Shown here: positions 7,676-14,658 of the stretch, piece after piece
Numbering within the stretch: the first letter of the stretch is position 1
How the letters are laid out: every line of letters begins with the position of its first letter
NCBI GenBank assembly: GCA_963834875.1
Contig: CAWIDG010000015.1
Location: forward strand, 62,001 to 126,000
Direction: 5' to 3'
Source of the DNA: DATAGF01 sp963834875
GTDB taxonomy: Bacteria; Actinomycetota; Thermoleophilia; Miltoncostaeales; Miltoncostaeaceae
DNA length: 64,000 nt
The notes under the pieces: generated by a model
What the model saw: only the letters and a program-made list of their open reading frames with translations
The model's database searches: none
Told to the model about the DNA's origin: nothing
Program-made: the position numbers and the translations under genes

Positions 7676-8852
7676 ATGAGGCGTTGGGCCTGCCTGATCC
7701 TGGCCGCGGGGGCGGCGGCGCTCCTGCCGGCCTGCGGCGAGTCGTCGGGCGGCGCGCCCGAGGCCGCCGCGCCCTTGGCCGCGACCGCCGCGGTGACGGC
7801 GCCGGCGACGACGACCGCGGGCCGAGCGCCCGAGGTCCCCGCGGGGCCCCGCTCCGACCGCGCCCGGCTCGTCGCGCCGGGCGAGCTTCGGCGGGCCCAT
7901 CTCGCCGAAGTCGGTCGCCGCGTCGGGGACCGGCCTCGTCTTCGCCCAGAACATGATGTACCGCCACTCGGTGACGGTCTACGACGCGCGGCGGATGCGC
8001 GTGCGCAAGACGATCCCCGACACGGTGCGCCTCTCGCGGCTCGGCTACCGGCAGTACCCCGGCACCCAGCGGGGGGCGCCGGTGGAGGCCGCCTTCGCGC
8101 CGGACGGCCGCCACGCCTACGTGTCCAACTACTCGATGTACGGCCCCGGCTTCGGTCCCGAGGGCTCGGACGTCTGCTCGCCGGCGTCCGGCTACGACCG
8201 CAGCTTCGTCTACCGCATCCCGCTCGCGAGCCTCGAGATCGACGCCGCCTACCGGGTCGGCGCGGTGCCGAAGGTGGTCGCGGTGACGCGCGACGGGCGG
8301 TACGTGCTGGCCAGCAACTGGTGCTCGTACGACCTCAGCGTCATCTCGACGCGCCGCGGCCGCGAGGTGCGGCGCATCCCGATCGGCGCCTACCCGCGCG
8401 GGATCGTCGTCTCCCCGACCAAGGACGCCGCCTACGTCGCCGTGATGGGTGGCAGCGAGATCGTGCGGGTCGACCTCGGGGACTGGTCCACCCGGCGGCT
8501 CGGGGTCGGGGCCGGGCCGCGCGCCCTGTCGATCGGGCCGGGCGGCCGCTACCTGTTCGCGACCCTGAACGCCGAGGGGACCGTCGCCCGGCTGGACCTG
8601 AGCACGGGCGCCGTGGCGAAGGTCCGCACCGGCTCGGCCCCGCGGAGCATGGACATCGCGCCCGACGGCCGCTCGCTCTACGTGGTGAACTACGAGAGCG
8701 GCACGATCAGCAAGCTCCGCACCTCGGACATGAGCGTCCTCCAGACGGTCGACGCCTGCTACCACCCCATCGGGATCGCCTACGAGCCCGTCACGCGGCG
8801 GGTCTGGGTCGCCTGCTACACGGGATCGGTGCTGGTCTTCGACGACCGATGA
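7676..8852 (+). CDS. Secreted YVTN/beta-propeller lipoprotein-like protein (frameshift at 7883)
   Basis: Starts at ATG 7676 with MRRWACLILAAGAAALLPAC, a signal peptide ending in a lipobox-like LLPAC|GES, so it is probably a lipoprotein. A low-complexity Ala/Thr linker follows. One extra G at 7883 shifts the frame; beyond it the protein continues SFGGPISPKSVAASGTGLVF and then MMYRHSVTVYDARRMRVRKT. Propeller blades follow with repeats such as APDGRHAYVSNYSM, TRDGRYVLASNW, GPGGRYLFATLNAEGTVARL and APDGRSLYVVNYESGTISKL. This is the YVTN-type seven-bladed fold. Its TGA overlaps the ATG of the next gene (ATGA at 8849). The ligand is unknown. Confidence 0.8.
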
Positions 8853-9928
8853 GGCGCCACGCGCTCTGGATCGCCGGCCTGGCGGTCATCGTGGCCGCGG
8901 CAGCGGGGGTCGCGCTGGCCGGGCAGTTGGCCAATTGGCACGGCGACGGTGTGCCAATTGGCCAGGCGTCCACCGCCGCGTGCCCTCCCGCCGACCGGCG
9001 CCCCGGGCCGCCGCCCGCGTGGGCCCGGGCGAGGCGGGCGACGATCCTGGTCGACTCGGTGCTGCTGGGGGGCGTGCCGGCGCTCCGGGAGGAGCTGCGC
9101 GGCTGGCGCACCGCGAGCCTCGGCCGCCCGGCGATCATGCTGCCCGCGGCCGAGCAGCAGATCCGGGCCGGCGGGCGGGTGGCGCCGCTGGCGATCGTCG
9201 GCGTCGGCTACAACTCGCTCTGGGAGCGGGGGCGGCGCAACTACGCCACCTGGGCGGCCGCGTTCGACCGCCAGGCGCGGGCCCTCGTCCGGGCGCTGCG
9301 CGCCCGCGGCGCGCGCCAGGTCGTGTGGGTGACGCTGCGCGAGGCCGGGCGCGGCGTGATCCCCTCCGGGGCCCTCTGGCAGTTCGACGCCTACGCCTGG
9401 TACTTCCCGTACGTCAACGAGCGGCTGCGGCGGCTCGACCGGGCGCGCGACGACCTCGTGCTGGCCGAGTGGGACCGCGTCTCCAAGCGCACCGGCGTCA
9501 CCTACGACGCCATCCACCTCAACCCGCGGGGCGCGAGCCTCATGGCGCGCACGATCCACGCCGCGATCGACGGCGCCGCCGACGATCAGCGGCCGCCGCC
9601 GCGCTGCCGCTCGGCGGCCGCGACGCGCCCGGTCGTAGTTCAGCCGCAGGAGCGCGATCACGTCGTCGGCGTCCTGCTCCGAGCCGATCGGCCGCGAGGC
9701 CCACCCCGAGCTCGGAAGCACGTGGTGGGGCCGGACCCGCCCCGCCTTCAGCAGCTCGTCGCGCACGCGCTTGGGGAAGGGGATGTCGGCGAGCCGGTCG
9801 CCGTGCACGTGGCCCAGCTCGCGCCGCCCGAGCCGGAACTCGACGCCCCCGAAGCTGTGGGCCCGCGCCGTCACGCCCGGCCAGGCGGTCACGGCCGCGG
9901 CGATGCGGCCCGCGAAGTCCTTCCGTGA
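8849..9928 (+). CDS. SGNH/GDSL-type hydrolase, secreted; C-terminal end uncertain
   Basis: Starts at ATG 8849 inside an ATGA overlap with the propeller gene. A membrane/signal segment MRRHALWIAGLAVIVAAAAG is followed by the SGNH domain. Block I is ATILVDSVLLGGVPALREEL with the nucleophile-position Ser. GVGYNSLWERG is the Asn block. The C-terminal catalytic pair is DAIHLNPRGASLMA (D-x-x-H). Homologous sequence ends near 9580. Beyond it the frame stays open to 9928, but this tail lies antisense to a conserved gene on the minus strand, so the true stop is probably nearer 9580-9640 after another indel. A 14-bp-arm palindrome sits just after the signal segment. SGNH enzymes hydrolyse esters or deacetylate glycans; which one applies here is unknown. 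Confidence 0.65.
   Translation: MRRHALWIAGLAVIVAAAAGVALAGQLANWHGDGVPIGQASTAACPPADRRPGPPPAWARARRATILVDSVLLGGVPALREELRGWRTASLGRPAIMLPAAEQQIRAGGRVAPLAIVGVGYNSLWERGRRNYATWAAAFDRQARALVRALRARGARQVVWVTLREAGRGVIPSGALWQFDAYAWYFPYVNERLRRLDRARDDLVLAEWDRVSKRTGVTYDAIHLNPRGASLMARTIHAAIDGAADDQRPPPRCRSAAATRPVVVQPQERDHVVGVLLRADRPRGPPRARKHVVGPDPPRLQQLVAHALGEGDVGEPVAVHVAQLAPPEPELDAPEAVGPRRHARPGGHGRGDAAREVLP
8928..8964. repeat. Perfect inverted repeat inside the SGNH hydrolase gene
   Basis: Arms TGGCCAATTGGCAC (8928-8941) and GTGCCAATTGGCCA (8951-8964) are exact complements around a 9-base loop. It codes for LANWHGDGVPIGQ straight after the signal segment. Its AT content is well above the surroundings, as expected of a small inserted palindromic element. 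No second copy was found in this window. Confidence 0.75.
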
Positions 9929-9944
9929 TGGTGGTGGTGGCCAT
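9586..9944 (-). CDS. Luciferase-domain (DUF5519-like) protein, two frameshifts
   Basis: About 118 residues after correction: MATTTITKDFAGRIAAAV, then TAWPGVTARAHSFGGVEFRL, GRRELGHVHGDRLADIPFP, KRVRDELLKAGRVRPHHVLP and SGWASRPIGSEQDADDVIAL, ending ERQRGGGR at TGA 9586. This is the small 'luciferase family' domain common in actinobacteria, with invariant HxHGD and RPHHVLPxSGW motifs; its biochemical function is unknown. Single extra bases at 9923 and 9625 break the frame. ATG 9944 has GGAGGGG upstream. A promoter with a 19-bp spacer, as MerR-family regulators use, lies upstream. It converges on the SGNH gene. Confidence 0.75.
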
Positions 9945-9981
9945 GTCCCCTCCGATCCTCGGTTCGAGCGCCTCCGCCGGG

Positions 9982-10012
9982 AGGCTAGAAGCTCAAGTGA
10001 AGTTGAAGTCAA
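9982..10012 (-). promoter_or_regulatory. MerR/SoxR-type promoter with 19-bp spacer and dyad
   Basis: On the minus strand TTGACT (10012-10007) and TAGCCT (9987-9982) are separated by 19 bp, two more than usual. The spacer holds the imperfect dyad TCAA-N6-TTGA (9993-10006). Overlong spacers with a central dyad are the hallmark of promoters activated by MerR-family regulators. It would drive the luciferase-domain gene. No MerR regulator gene is in the window apart from the citrate-synthase fusion at 41083. Confidence 0.5.
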
Positions 10013-10074
10013 GGGGGCGAGCGAAGAGCGCGCCACTGTAGCCTGGGCCGCGTCGGACACCGCGGGAGGCGGCG

Positions 10075-10578
10075 ATGTCGGAGGAGCGGCAGCTCGAGCT
10101 GGAGAGCGTCTCGGAACGGCGGTTCCGCGACACGCTCGCGCGCTGGCCCAGCGGCGTGACCGTCGTGACCGCGCGCGAGGGCGACGAGCCGGTCGGGATG
10201 ACCGCGGCCTCGTTCTCCTCCGTGTCGCTCGACCCCCCGCTGGTGCTGGTGTGCGTCGCCCACGCCGCGAACTCGCACGACGGCCTGGTCGGCGCCCCGG
10301 GCTTCGCCGTCCACATCCTGGGATCCGGCCAGGCCGAGGTGTCGGCCCGGTTCGCCGAGCCCGGGCCCGAGAAGTTCGACGACTATCCGTACGAGCCGGG
10401 GCCCTTCGGCGCGCCGCTCCTGCCGTTCGGCGTCGCGCTCCTGGTCTGCGCCCGCCACGCCGCCCTCGACGGCGGCGACCACACGATCCTCGTGGGCCGG
10501 GTGGTGGACACGGGCCTGGCCGGGACCGACCCCCTGATCTACTGCAACCGGGGCTACTGGCGGCTCAGCGGCACGTGA
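10075..10578 (+). CDS. Flavin reductase family protein (FMN-binding split barrel)
   Basis: A 167-residue protein of the flavin reductase-like family. The N-terminal RFRDTLARWPSGVTVVTARE and PVGMTAASFSSVSLDPPLVL are the standard flavin-contact segments, followed by FAVHILGSGQAEVSARFAEP. Members reduce FMN/FAD for a monooxygenase partner or act as flavin-dependent oxidoreductases. The C-terminus (TDPLIYCNRGYWRL) is the usual closing strand. ATG 10075 follows GGGAGGCGGCG. No monooxygenase partner is adjacent; the luciferase-domain gene is divergent. Confidence 0.85.
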   Translation: MSEERQLELESVSERRFRDTLARWPSGVTVVTAREGDEPVGMTAASFSSVSLDPPLVLVCVAHAANSHDGLVGAPGFAVHILGSGQAEVSARFAEPGPEKFDDYPYEPGPFGAPLLPFGVALLVCARHAALDGGDHTILVGRVVDTGLAGTDPLIYCNRGYWRLSGT

Positions 10579-10602
10579 CCGCATGATCGCCCGGCTCGGC
10601 GC

Positions 10603-10950
10603 TCAGGCCGAGCGATGGGACAGCACGTTCACGATCGTGCCGCTCGGCTCGCGAACCATGAACCGCCGGACCCCCCACTCCTCGTCGCGGAGCGGGTAGA
10701 CGATGTCGAGCCCCCGCGCCACGGCGTCTGCGTGGACCGCATCGACGTCGGCCACCTCCACCGAGATGCCGGGCGCCGCCATGTCGTCGTTCCCGACGAT
10801 CGCAACCTGGGCCGAGGGGTTGGTCGGCGACGCGACGGTCGTGATCCAGCCCAGGTCCATCGTCACCTGGAAGCCGAGCAGGTCGACGAAGAAGTCGCGG
10901 GTCTCGGCGGGGCGGCTCGACCTGATGTTCGGGACGGCCCTGCGGATCAT
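10603..10950 (-). CDS. VOC superfamily (glyoxalase-like) protein
   Basis: A 115-residue protein with paired beta-alpha-beta-beta-beta modules. It begins RRAVPNIRSSRPAETRDFFV DLLGF, and the second module ends EEWGVRRFMVREPSGTIVNV, typical of glyoxalase/bleomycin-resistance/dioxygenase folds. The C-terminal glutamate expected as metal ligand in glyoxalase I is replaced here (REPSG), so the activity is open. It lies convergent to the flavin reductase gene and shares the strand with the redoxin pair upstream. Confidence 0.8.
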   Translation of the reverse strand: MIRRAVPNIRSSRPAETRDFFVDLLGFQVTMDLGWITTVASPTNPSAQVAIVGNDDMAAPGISVEVADVDAVHADAVARGLDIVYPLRDEEWGVRRFMVREPSGTIVNVLSHRSA

Positions 10951-10977
10951 CGCGCCGCGCCCGCTGCGATCACCCGG

Positions 10978-11508
10978 TCAGCGGGACCACTTGATGGTGC
11001 ACCCCACCGGCGGCGTCTCGGGCCGGTCCGGGGCGCGGCCCTGGAGCACTGCCTCGAGGGCCTCGCGGAGGTAGTGCACCGACGCGCCGTCGGGGTCCGA
11101 GTCGTCGTCGATCGCCCCGTGGTAGGCCACGGCGCGGTCGCCGTCGAGGACGAACACCTCGGGCGTGCGCTCGGCGCCGTAGGCCCGCGGCACCTCCTGG
11201 CCGTCGTCGCGCGCGTACGCGAAGACGTAGCGCTGCTCGGCGGCGCGGACGACCATGTTCTCGAAGGAGTCGGCGGGGTGGGTGGTCGCGTCGTTGGCGC
11301 AGATCGCGACGGTGACGACCCCGCGGTCGGAGTACTCGCGCGCGATGTCGTTGAAGCGCTCCTCCCACGCCCGGACGTACGGGCAGTGGTTGCACCAGAA
11401 GGCCACGACCACCGCGGGCGCGCCTGCGGCGTCCTCGAGGGAGGCCTCGCCGCCGTCCGTGGTGGGCAGCCGGAAGCCGGGGGCCGGGTCGCCGATCGCC
11501 AGGCTCAC
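10978..11508 (-). CDS. Thioredoxin-family (AhpC/TSA-like redoxin) protein
   Basis: A 176-residue redoxin: IGDPAPGFRLPTTDGGEASL is the AhpC/TSA-type opening, and VVVAFWCNHCPYVRAWEERF carries the CxxC redox centre (CNHC) at about residues 39-42. cis-Pro is in ERTPEVFVLDGD. This subgroup is usually annotated 'thioredoxin family protein' with a C-terminal CTIKW motif, present here as PPVGCTIKW. It probably reduces peroxides or protein disulfides. GTG 11508 overlaps the stop of the upstream gene as GTGA, so the two are translationally coupled. Confidence 0.85.
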   Translation of the reverse strand: MSLAIGDPAPGFRLPTTDGGEASLEDAAGAPAVVVAFWCNHCPYVRAWEERFNDIAREYSDRGVVTVAICANDATTHPADSFENMVVRAAEQRYVFAYARDDGQEVPRAYGAERTPEVFVLDGDRAVAYHGAIDDDSDPDGASVHYLREALEAVLQGRAPDRPETPPVGCTIKWSR

Positions 11509-11855
11509 ACCGGCACCCCCCGCGCCGCCTCGCGCAGCGCGGCGACGACGTCGTCGAGGTGGGGGAGGGGGCCGATCCGGCCTCCCGGTCGCGAGTAGGC
11601 GCGGCAGGCGTCGGCCGCGGGCGCGTGGCCCAGGTCCTCGCGCGGGAACAGGTCGCGCCCCGCCGCGAGGTAGGTCGGCGAGCCGGGGAAGCCGAGGCGC
11701 GCGGCGTCCTCGTCCGTGAGCACCTCGACGACCTCGAGGTCGAGCTCGACCCCGCTCGCGGCCGCCGCCTCGCGCAGCAGCTCGAGCCCCTCCTCGTGCG
11801 AGGGGCAGGCGAGGCTGAACAGGTAGGTCACGGGCAGCCGACCGGGCGCGGACAC
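11505..11855 (-). CDS. Small thioredoxin-fold protein
   Basis: A 116-residue protein beginning VSAPGRLPVTYLFSLACPSH with the helix EEGLELLREAAAASG. This is the beta-alpha start of a glutaredoxin-like fold, continued by DLEVVEVLTDEDAARLGFPG SPTYLAAG, where the SPT looks like the cis-Pro loop. Only one cysteine remains in the active-site position (ACPSH), so it is not a standard dithiol enzyme. It heads a two-gene operon with the redoxin. GTG 11855 lies seven bases after a TACGAT hexamer shared with the divergent murI promoter. Confidence 0.65.
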   Translation of the reverse strand: MSAPGRLPVTYLFSLACPSHEEGLELLREAAAASGVELDLEVVEVLTDEDAARLGFPGSPTYLAAGRDLFPREDLGHAPAADACRAYSRPGGRIGPLPHLDDVVAALREAARGVPV

Positions 11856-11861
11856 GCGGGC

Positions 11862-11868
11862 TATCGTA
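11862..11868. promoter_or_regulatory. Overlapping divergent -10 elements between murI and the thioredoxin-fold gene
   Basis: The heptamer TATCGTA reads TATCGT toward murI (six bases before GTG 11874). Its complement reads TACGAT toward the minus-strand gene (seven bases before GTG 11855). Both starts would be leaderless, and the two genes would compete for polymerase. Confidence 0.45.
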
Positions 11869-11873
11869 CCGCC

Positions 11874-12707
11874 GTGGCGTTGTCCCCCGCCCAGGCGATC
11901 GGCGTCTTCGACTCGGGTGTCGGGGGGCTCACGGTCCTCGACGAGTGCCTGGCGACGCTGCCGGCCGAGGACTTCGTCTACTTCGGCGACACCGCCTTCT
12001 TCCCGTACGGCGAGAAGACCGTCGAGGAGCTGCGGGGGCGGGCGCTGGCGATCGCTCGCTGGCTCGACGGGCAGGGCGTCAAGCTGATCGTGGTCGCCTG
12101 CAACACGGCCACGGCGGCCGTGCTGCCGTGGCTGCAGCAGCAGCTCGCGACGCCGGTGGTCGGGGTGATGGGGCCCGAGGCCCACGCGGCCGTGCAGGCC
12201 ACGCGCAACCGGCGCATCGGCCTGCTCGCCACGGAGGCGACCGTCCGATCCGGCTCCTACCCGCGCATGGTCCGCGCCCACGACGCCGGCGCGCAGGTGA
12301 CGGCCGTCGCCTGCCCGCGGCTCGCCCCGGCGATCCAGAGCGGCGACCCCTTCGACGACGAGATCGTCGCGATGGTGCGGGAGTACACGGCTCCGCTGAC
12401 GGCGGCCGGCGTCGACACGGTCATCCTCGGCTGCACGCACTACCCGATGGTGGATCGCCTGCTGCGCCGCTCGATGCCGGGCGTCGCGCTCATCAAGAGC
12501 GGCGAGGAGATCGCGCGCGAGGTGGCCGAGACGCTGGAGCGAAAGGGCCTGCTGCGCCCGCCGGGAGGCGAGGGGGGCTACCGCTTCGCCTGCAGCGGCG
12601 ACGCCGCCTCGTTCCGCGAGCTGGGCAGCCGCTTCCTGCAGATGCCGCTCGGCGACGTGACCGTGGTCAACCCGGAGGCGGTCCCCGCCGCCACCGGACC
12701 CTCCTGA
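11874..12707 (+). CDS. murI: Glutamate racemase
   Basis: This cytoplasmic enzyme makes D-glutamate for peptidoglycan. It is 277 residues with the full set of motifs: GVFDSGVGGLTVL (Asp and Ser of the substrate site), VYFGDTAFFPYGEKT, VACNTATAAVLPWLQ with the first catalytic Cys, and VDTVILGCTHYPMVDRLL with the second Cys-Thr-His. GTG 11874 is chosen because TATCGT ends six bases upstream and the N-terminus ALSPAQAIGVFDSG matches the family length. It is divergent from the redoxin operon and followed by two hydrolase genes on the same strand; in many actinobacteria murI is close to rph-rdgB, as here. Confidence 0.93.
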   Translation: MALSPAQAIGVFDSGVGGLTVLDECLATLPAEDFVYFGDTAFFPYGEKTVEELRGRALAIARWLDGQGVKLIVVACNTATAAVLPWLQQQLATPVVGVMGPEAHAAVQATRNRRIGLLATEATVRSGSYPRMVRAHDAGAQVTAVACPRLAPAIQSGDPFDDEIVAMVREYTAPLTAAGVDTVILGCTHYPMVDRLLRRSMPGVALIKSGEEIAREVAETLERKGLLRPPGGEGGYRFACSGDAASFRELGSRFLQMPLGDVTVVNPEAVPAATGPS

Positions 12708-12717
12708 CGGGACAGGG

Positions 12718-13614
12718 GTGCCGGTCAACCGGCGCCTCGTGAGCCTCGTCGCCCCGGACGGCGAGGTGCACGACGCGCTCCTCGAGATCGACGAGCGGGC
12801 GGCGCGGGCGCGGCGGCGGGCGAGCGGGCGAAGGACGGCGCTGGTCCACGTCCACGGCATCATGGGCAACTTCCTGGTCGGCACGCTGCGGTTCCTCCCG
12901 GCGCCGGTCGCGCGGGCGGGCTTCCCGGTGCTGGTGCTCGAGACGCGCATGGCCAACGTCGGCCAGCTCTTCGGCCAGGCGATCTTCGAGGAGGCGATCC
13001 AGGACGTGCTCGCCGCCGTGCGCTGGCTGCGCGGGCAGGGCTACGACACGATCGTGCTGTCGGGGTACTCGAGCGGGGCCACGCTCGCCACTCGCGTCGC
13101 CGCGCTGCCCTCCGAGCCCGGCGTCGCGGGCCTCGTGTGCCTGGCCAACCCCTGGGGGCTGCCGCAGTCGATGCGACAGCGCGCGGACCGCTTCGGCGCG
13201 AGCCCGGGCTACGAGGAGCTCTCCGAGCTGGTGCGCGAGGCGATCGGCGACGACCCCGAAGCCCCCGAGAACGACCGCCTCTTCGTCGTCGAGGGAAGCC
13301 GCGGCCCGAGCCCGCGCCCGGCCGACAGCGAGGTGTACACCTACCGCACCTGGTGGCACTCGCGCGGCCCCGCCGCGACGGCGGCGATGGCCCATCGCCA
13401 GATCGTCGCGGTGACCGCCCCCATCCTGCTCGTGCAGGGGACCGAGGACTGGGTCGTGGAGCCGGCCGAGGCCGGGGCGCTCGCCCACGCCGCCCGCGAG
13501 GCCGGGAACGCCGACGTGACCGTCGTGCCCATCGAGGGCGCCGACCACTCCTTCGAGGGCCACGAGATCGCCACGCTGGGCGCGGTCATCTCGTGGCTGC
13601 GGGCGCGCGCCTGA
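12718..13614 (+). CDS. Alpha/beta hydrolase (first of a tandem paralogous pair)
   Basis: A 298-residue alpha/beta hydrolase: HVHGIMGNFLVGTLRFLPAP forms the oxyanion region, VLSGYSSGATLATRVAAL the nucleophile elbow (GYSSG), LLVQGTEDWVVEPAEAGALA the Asp and EGADHSFEGHEIA the His. Two segments are shared with the next gene and not typical of the fold at large: VLETRMANVGQLFG and VYTYRTWWHSRGP. GTG 12718 follows the murI stop by 10 bases with GGGACAGG upstream. The substrate is unknown. Confidence 0.82.
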   Translation: MPVNRRLVSLVAPDGEVHDALLEIDERAARARRRASGRRTALVHVHGIMGNFLVGTLRFLPAPVARAGFPVLVLETRMANVGQLFGQAIFEEAIQDVLAAVRWLRGQGYDTIVLSGYSSGATLATRVAALPSEPGVAGLVCLANPWGLPQSMRQRADRFGASPGYEELSELVREAIGDDPEAPENDRLFVVEGSRGPSPRPADSEVYTYRTWWHSRGPAATAAMAHRQIVAVTAPILLVQGTEDWVVEPAEAGALAHAAREAGNADVTVVPIEGADHSFEGHEIATLGAVISWLRARA

Positions 13615-14552
13615 TGGCCCGGGTGATGGAGCGTGGCGGCCGCCGCCGCCCCCCGCTCTTCGGCGCCGACGACCGGGCGCTCCGGATCGACCTGGTGGTG
13701 GCGCTGACCGCGGACGGCCAGAAGTGGGACGGGATGATCTTCCGTCCCGGCCGCGCGTCGCCCCGGCGCCGCCTCGCGGTGCTGGTCGTGCACGGCTCGG
13801 TCGGCAACTACGTCACCGGCGTCCCCCGGCGGGTGTCGTTCGGCCTCGCCAACGCCGGCTACACGGTGATGTCGGTCAACACCCGGATGGCGAACTACGG
13901 CGTGATCTTCGGCGGCGGCCTCATGCACCGCACCCCACTCGACCTCGACGCCGCCCTCGGCGTCCTGCGCCGCCGCGGCTTCCGGCGCATCGTGCTCCTC
14001 GGCTTCAGCCTGGGCGCCACGATGGTCACGCACTACCAGGCGCTGCGGCGGCCGCTCGACGTCGTGGGGGTGTGCACCCTCGCCCACCCGGCCTCGCTGC
14101 CGGCCGCGCTGCGGCTGCGGTGGGACTACTACGACTCCGAGCCCACCTACGCCGAGGTCGCCGACGAGGCCCACCGGCGCCTCGCCCCGGACTACGAGTC
14201 GCCCGAGCGCGACCGCATCTTCGTCGTCCGCCGGGCGCGCGGGTTCGGCGACCGGCCCGTCAACGGCGAGGTCTGGACCTACCGGACCTGGTGGTTCTCG
14301 CGCGGGCCGCGGGCGCCGCACGCCGAGTCGCGCCTGAGGATCGGCTCGGTGACGGTGCCGCTCGCGCTCATCCAGGCCGGCGAGGACGAGCTGGTGCGCG
14401 GCAGCGAGGGCCCGCAGCTCGAGGGCCTGGCCCGCCAGGGGGACTGCCCGAGCGTCGTGCGGGAGACGATCCCGGGCGCGGACCACGTGTTCACGGGGCT
14501 CGACGACGCGCTGACCGACGCCGTCGTCGGCTGGCTCGACGAGCGCCTCTGA
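13614..14552 (+). CDS. Alpha/beta hydrolase (second of the tandem pair)
   Basis: A 312-residue paralogue of the preceding gene, whose TGA it overlaps (TGATG). The catalytic set is LLGFSLGATMVTH (nucleophile elbow), LIQAGEDELVRGSEG (Asp) and PGADHVFTGLDD (His). The shared family marks read SVNTRMANYGVIFGGGLMH and VWTYRTWWFSRGP. The two copies agree in architecture but are well diverged, suggesting an old duplication with separate substrates. Both lack signal peptides. Confidence 0.82.
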   Translation: MARVMERGGRRRPPLFGADDRALRIDLVVALTADGQKWDGMIFRPGRASPRRRLAVLVVHGSVGNYVTGVPRRVSFGLANAGYTVMSVNTRMANYGVIFGGGLMHRTPLDLDAALGVLRRRGFRRIVLLGFSLGATMVTHYQALRRPLDVVGVCTLAHPASLPAALRLRWDYYDSEPTYAEVADEAHRRLAPDYESPERDRIFVVRRARGFGDRPVNGEVWTYRTWWFSRGPRAPHAESRLRIGSVTVPLALIQAGEDELVRGSEGPQLEGLARQGDCPSVVRETIPGADHVFTGLDDALTDAVVGWLDERL

Positions 14553-14589
14553 GTTCGCGCGCGGGCGGCGTGCCCCGTCCCCGGCGTAC

Positions 14590-14608
14590 TGTTCATAGTC
14601 ATCGAACA
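14590..14608. promoter_or_regulatory. Inverted repeat upstream of the MFS gene
   Basis: TGTTC (14590-14594) and GAACA (14604-14608) flank nine bases, 50 bp before ATG 14659. The symmetry and the locally lower GC suggest an operator of a repressor. No regulator gene is adjacent. Confidence 0.35.
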
Positions 14609-14658
14609 AGTGGACCGGCGATGATTCGCGCCCCGACCCGCGGTCGAATACGACGCAG

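Noticed and set aside
5649..8765. A 1038-codon open frame on the minus strand
   Set aside because: It is the antisense of the MFS, GMC oxidoreductase and propeller genes, whose motifs are certain. Long antisense frames are expected at this GC content.
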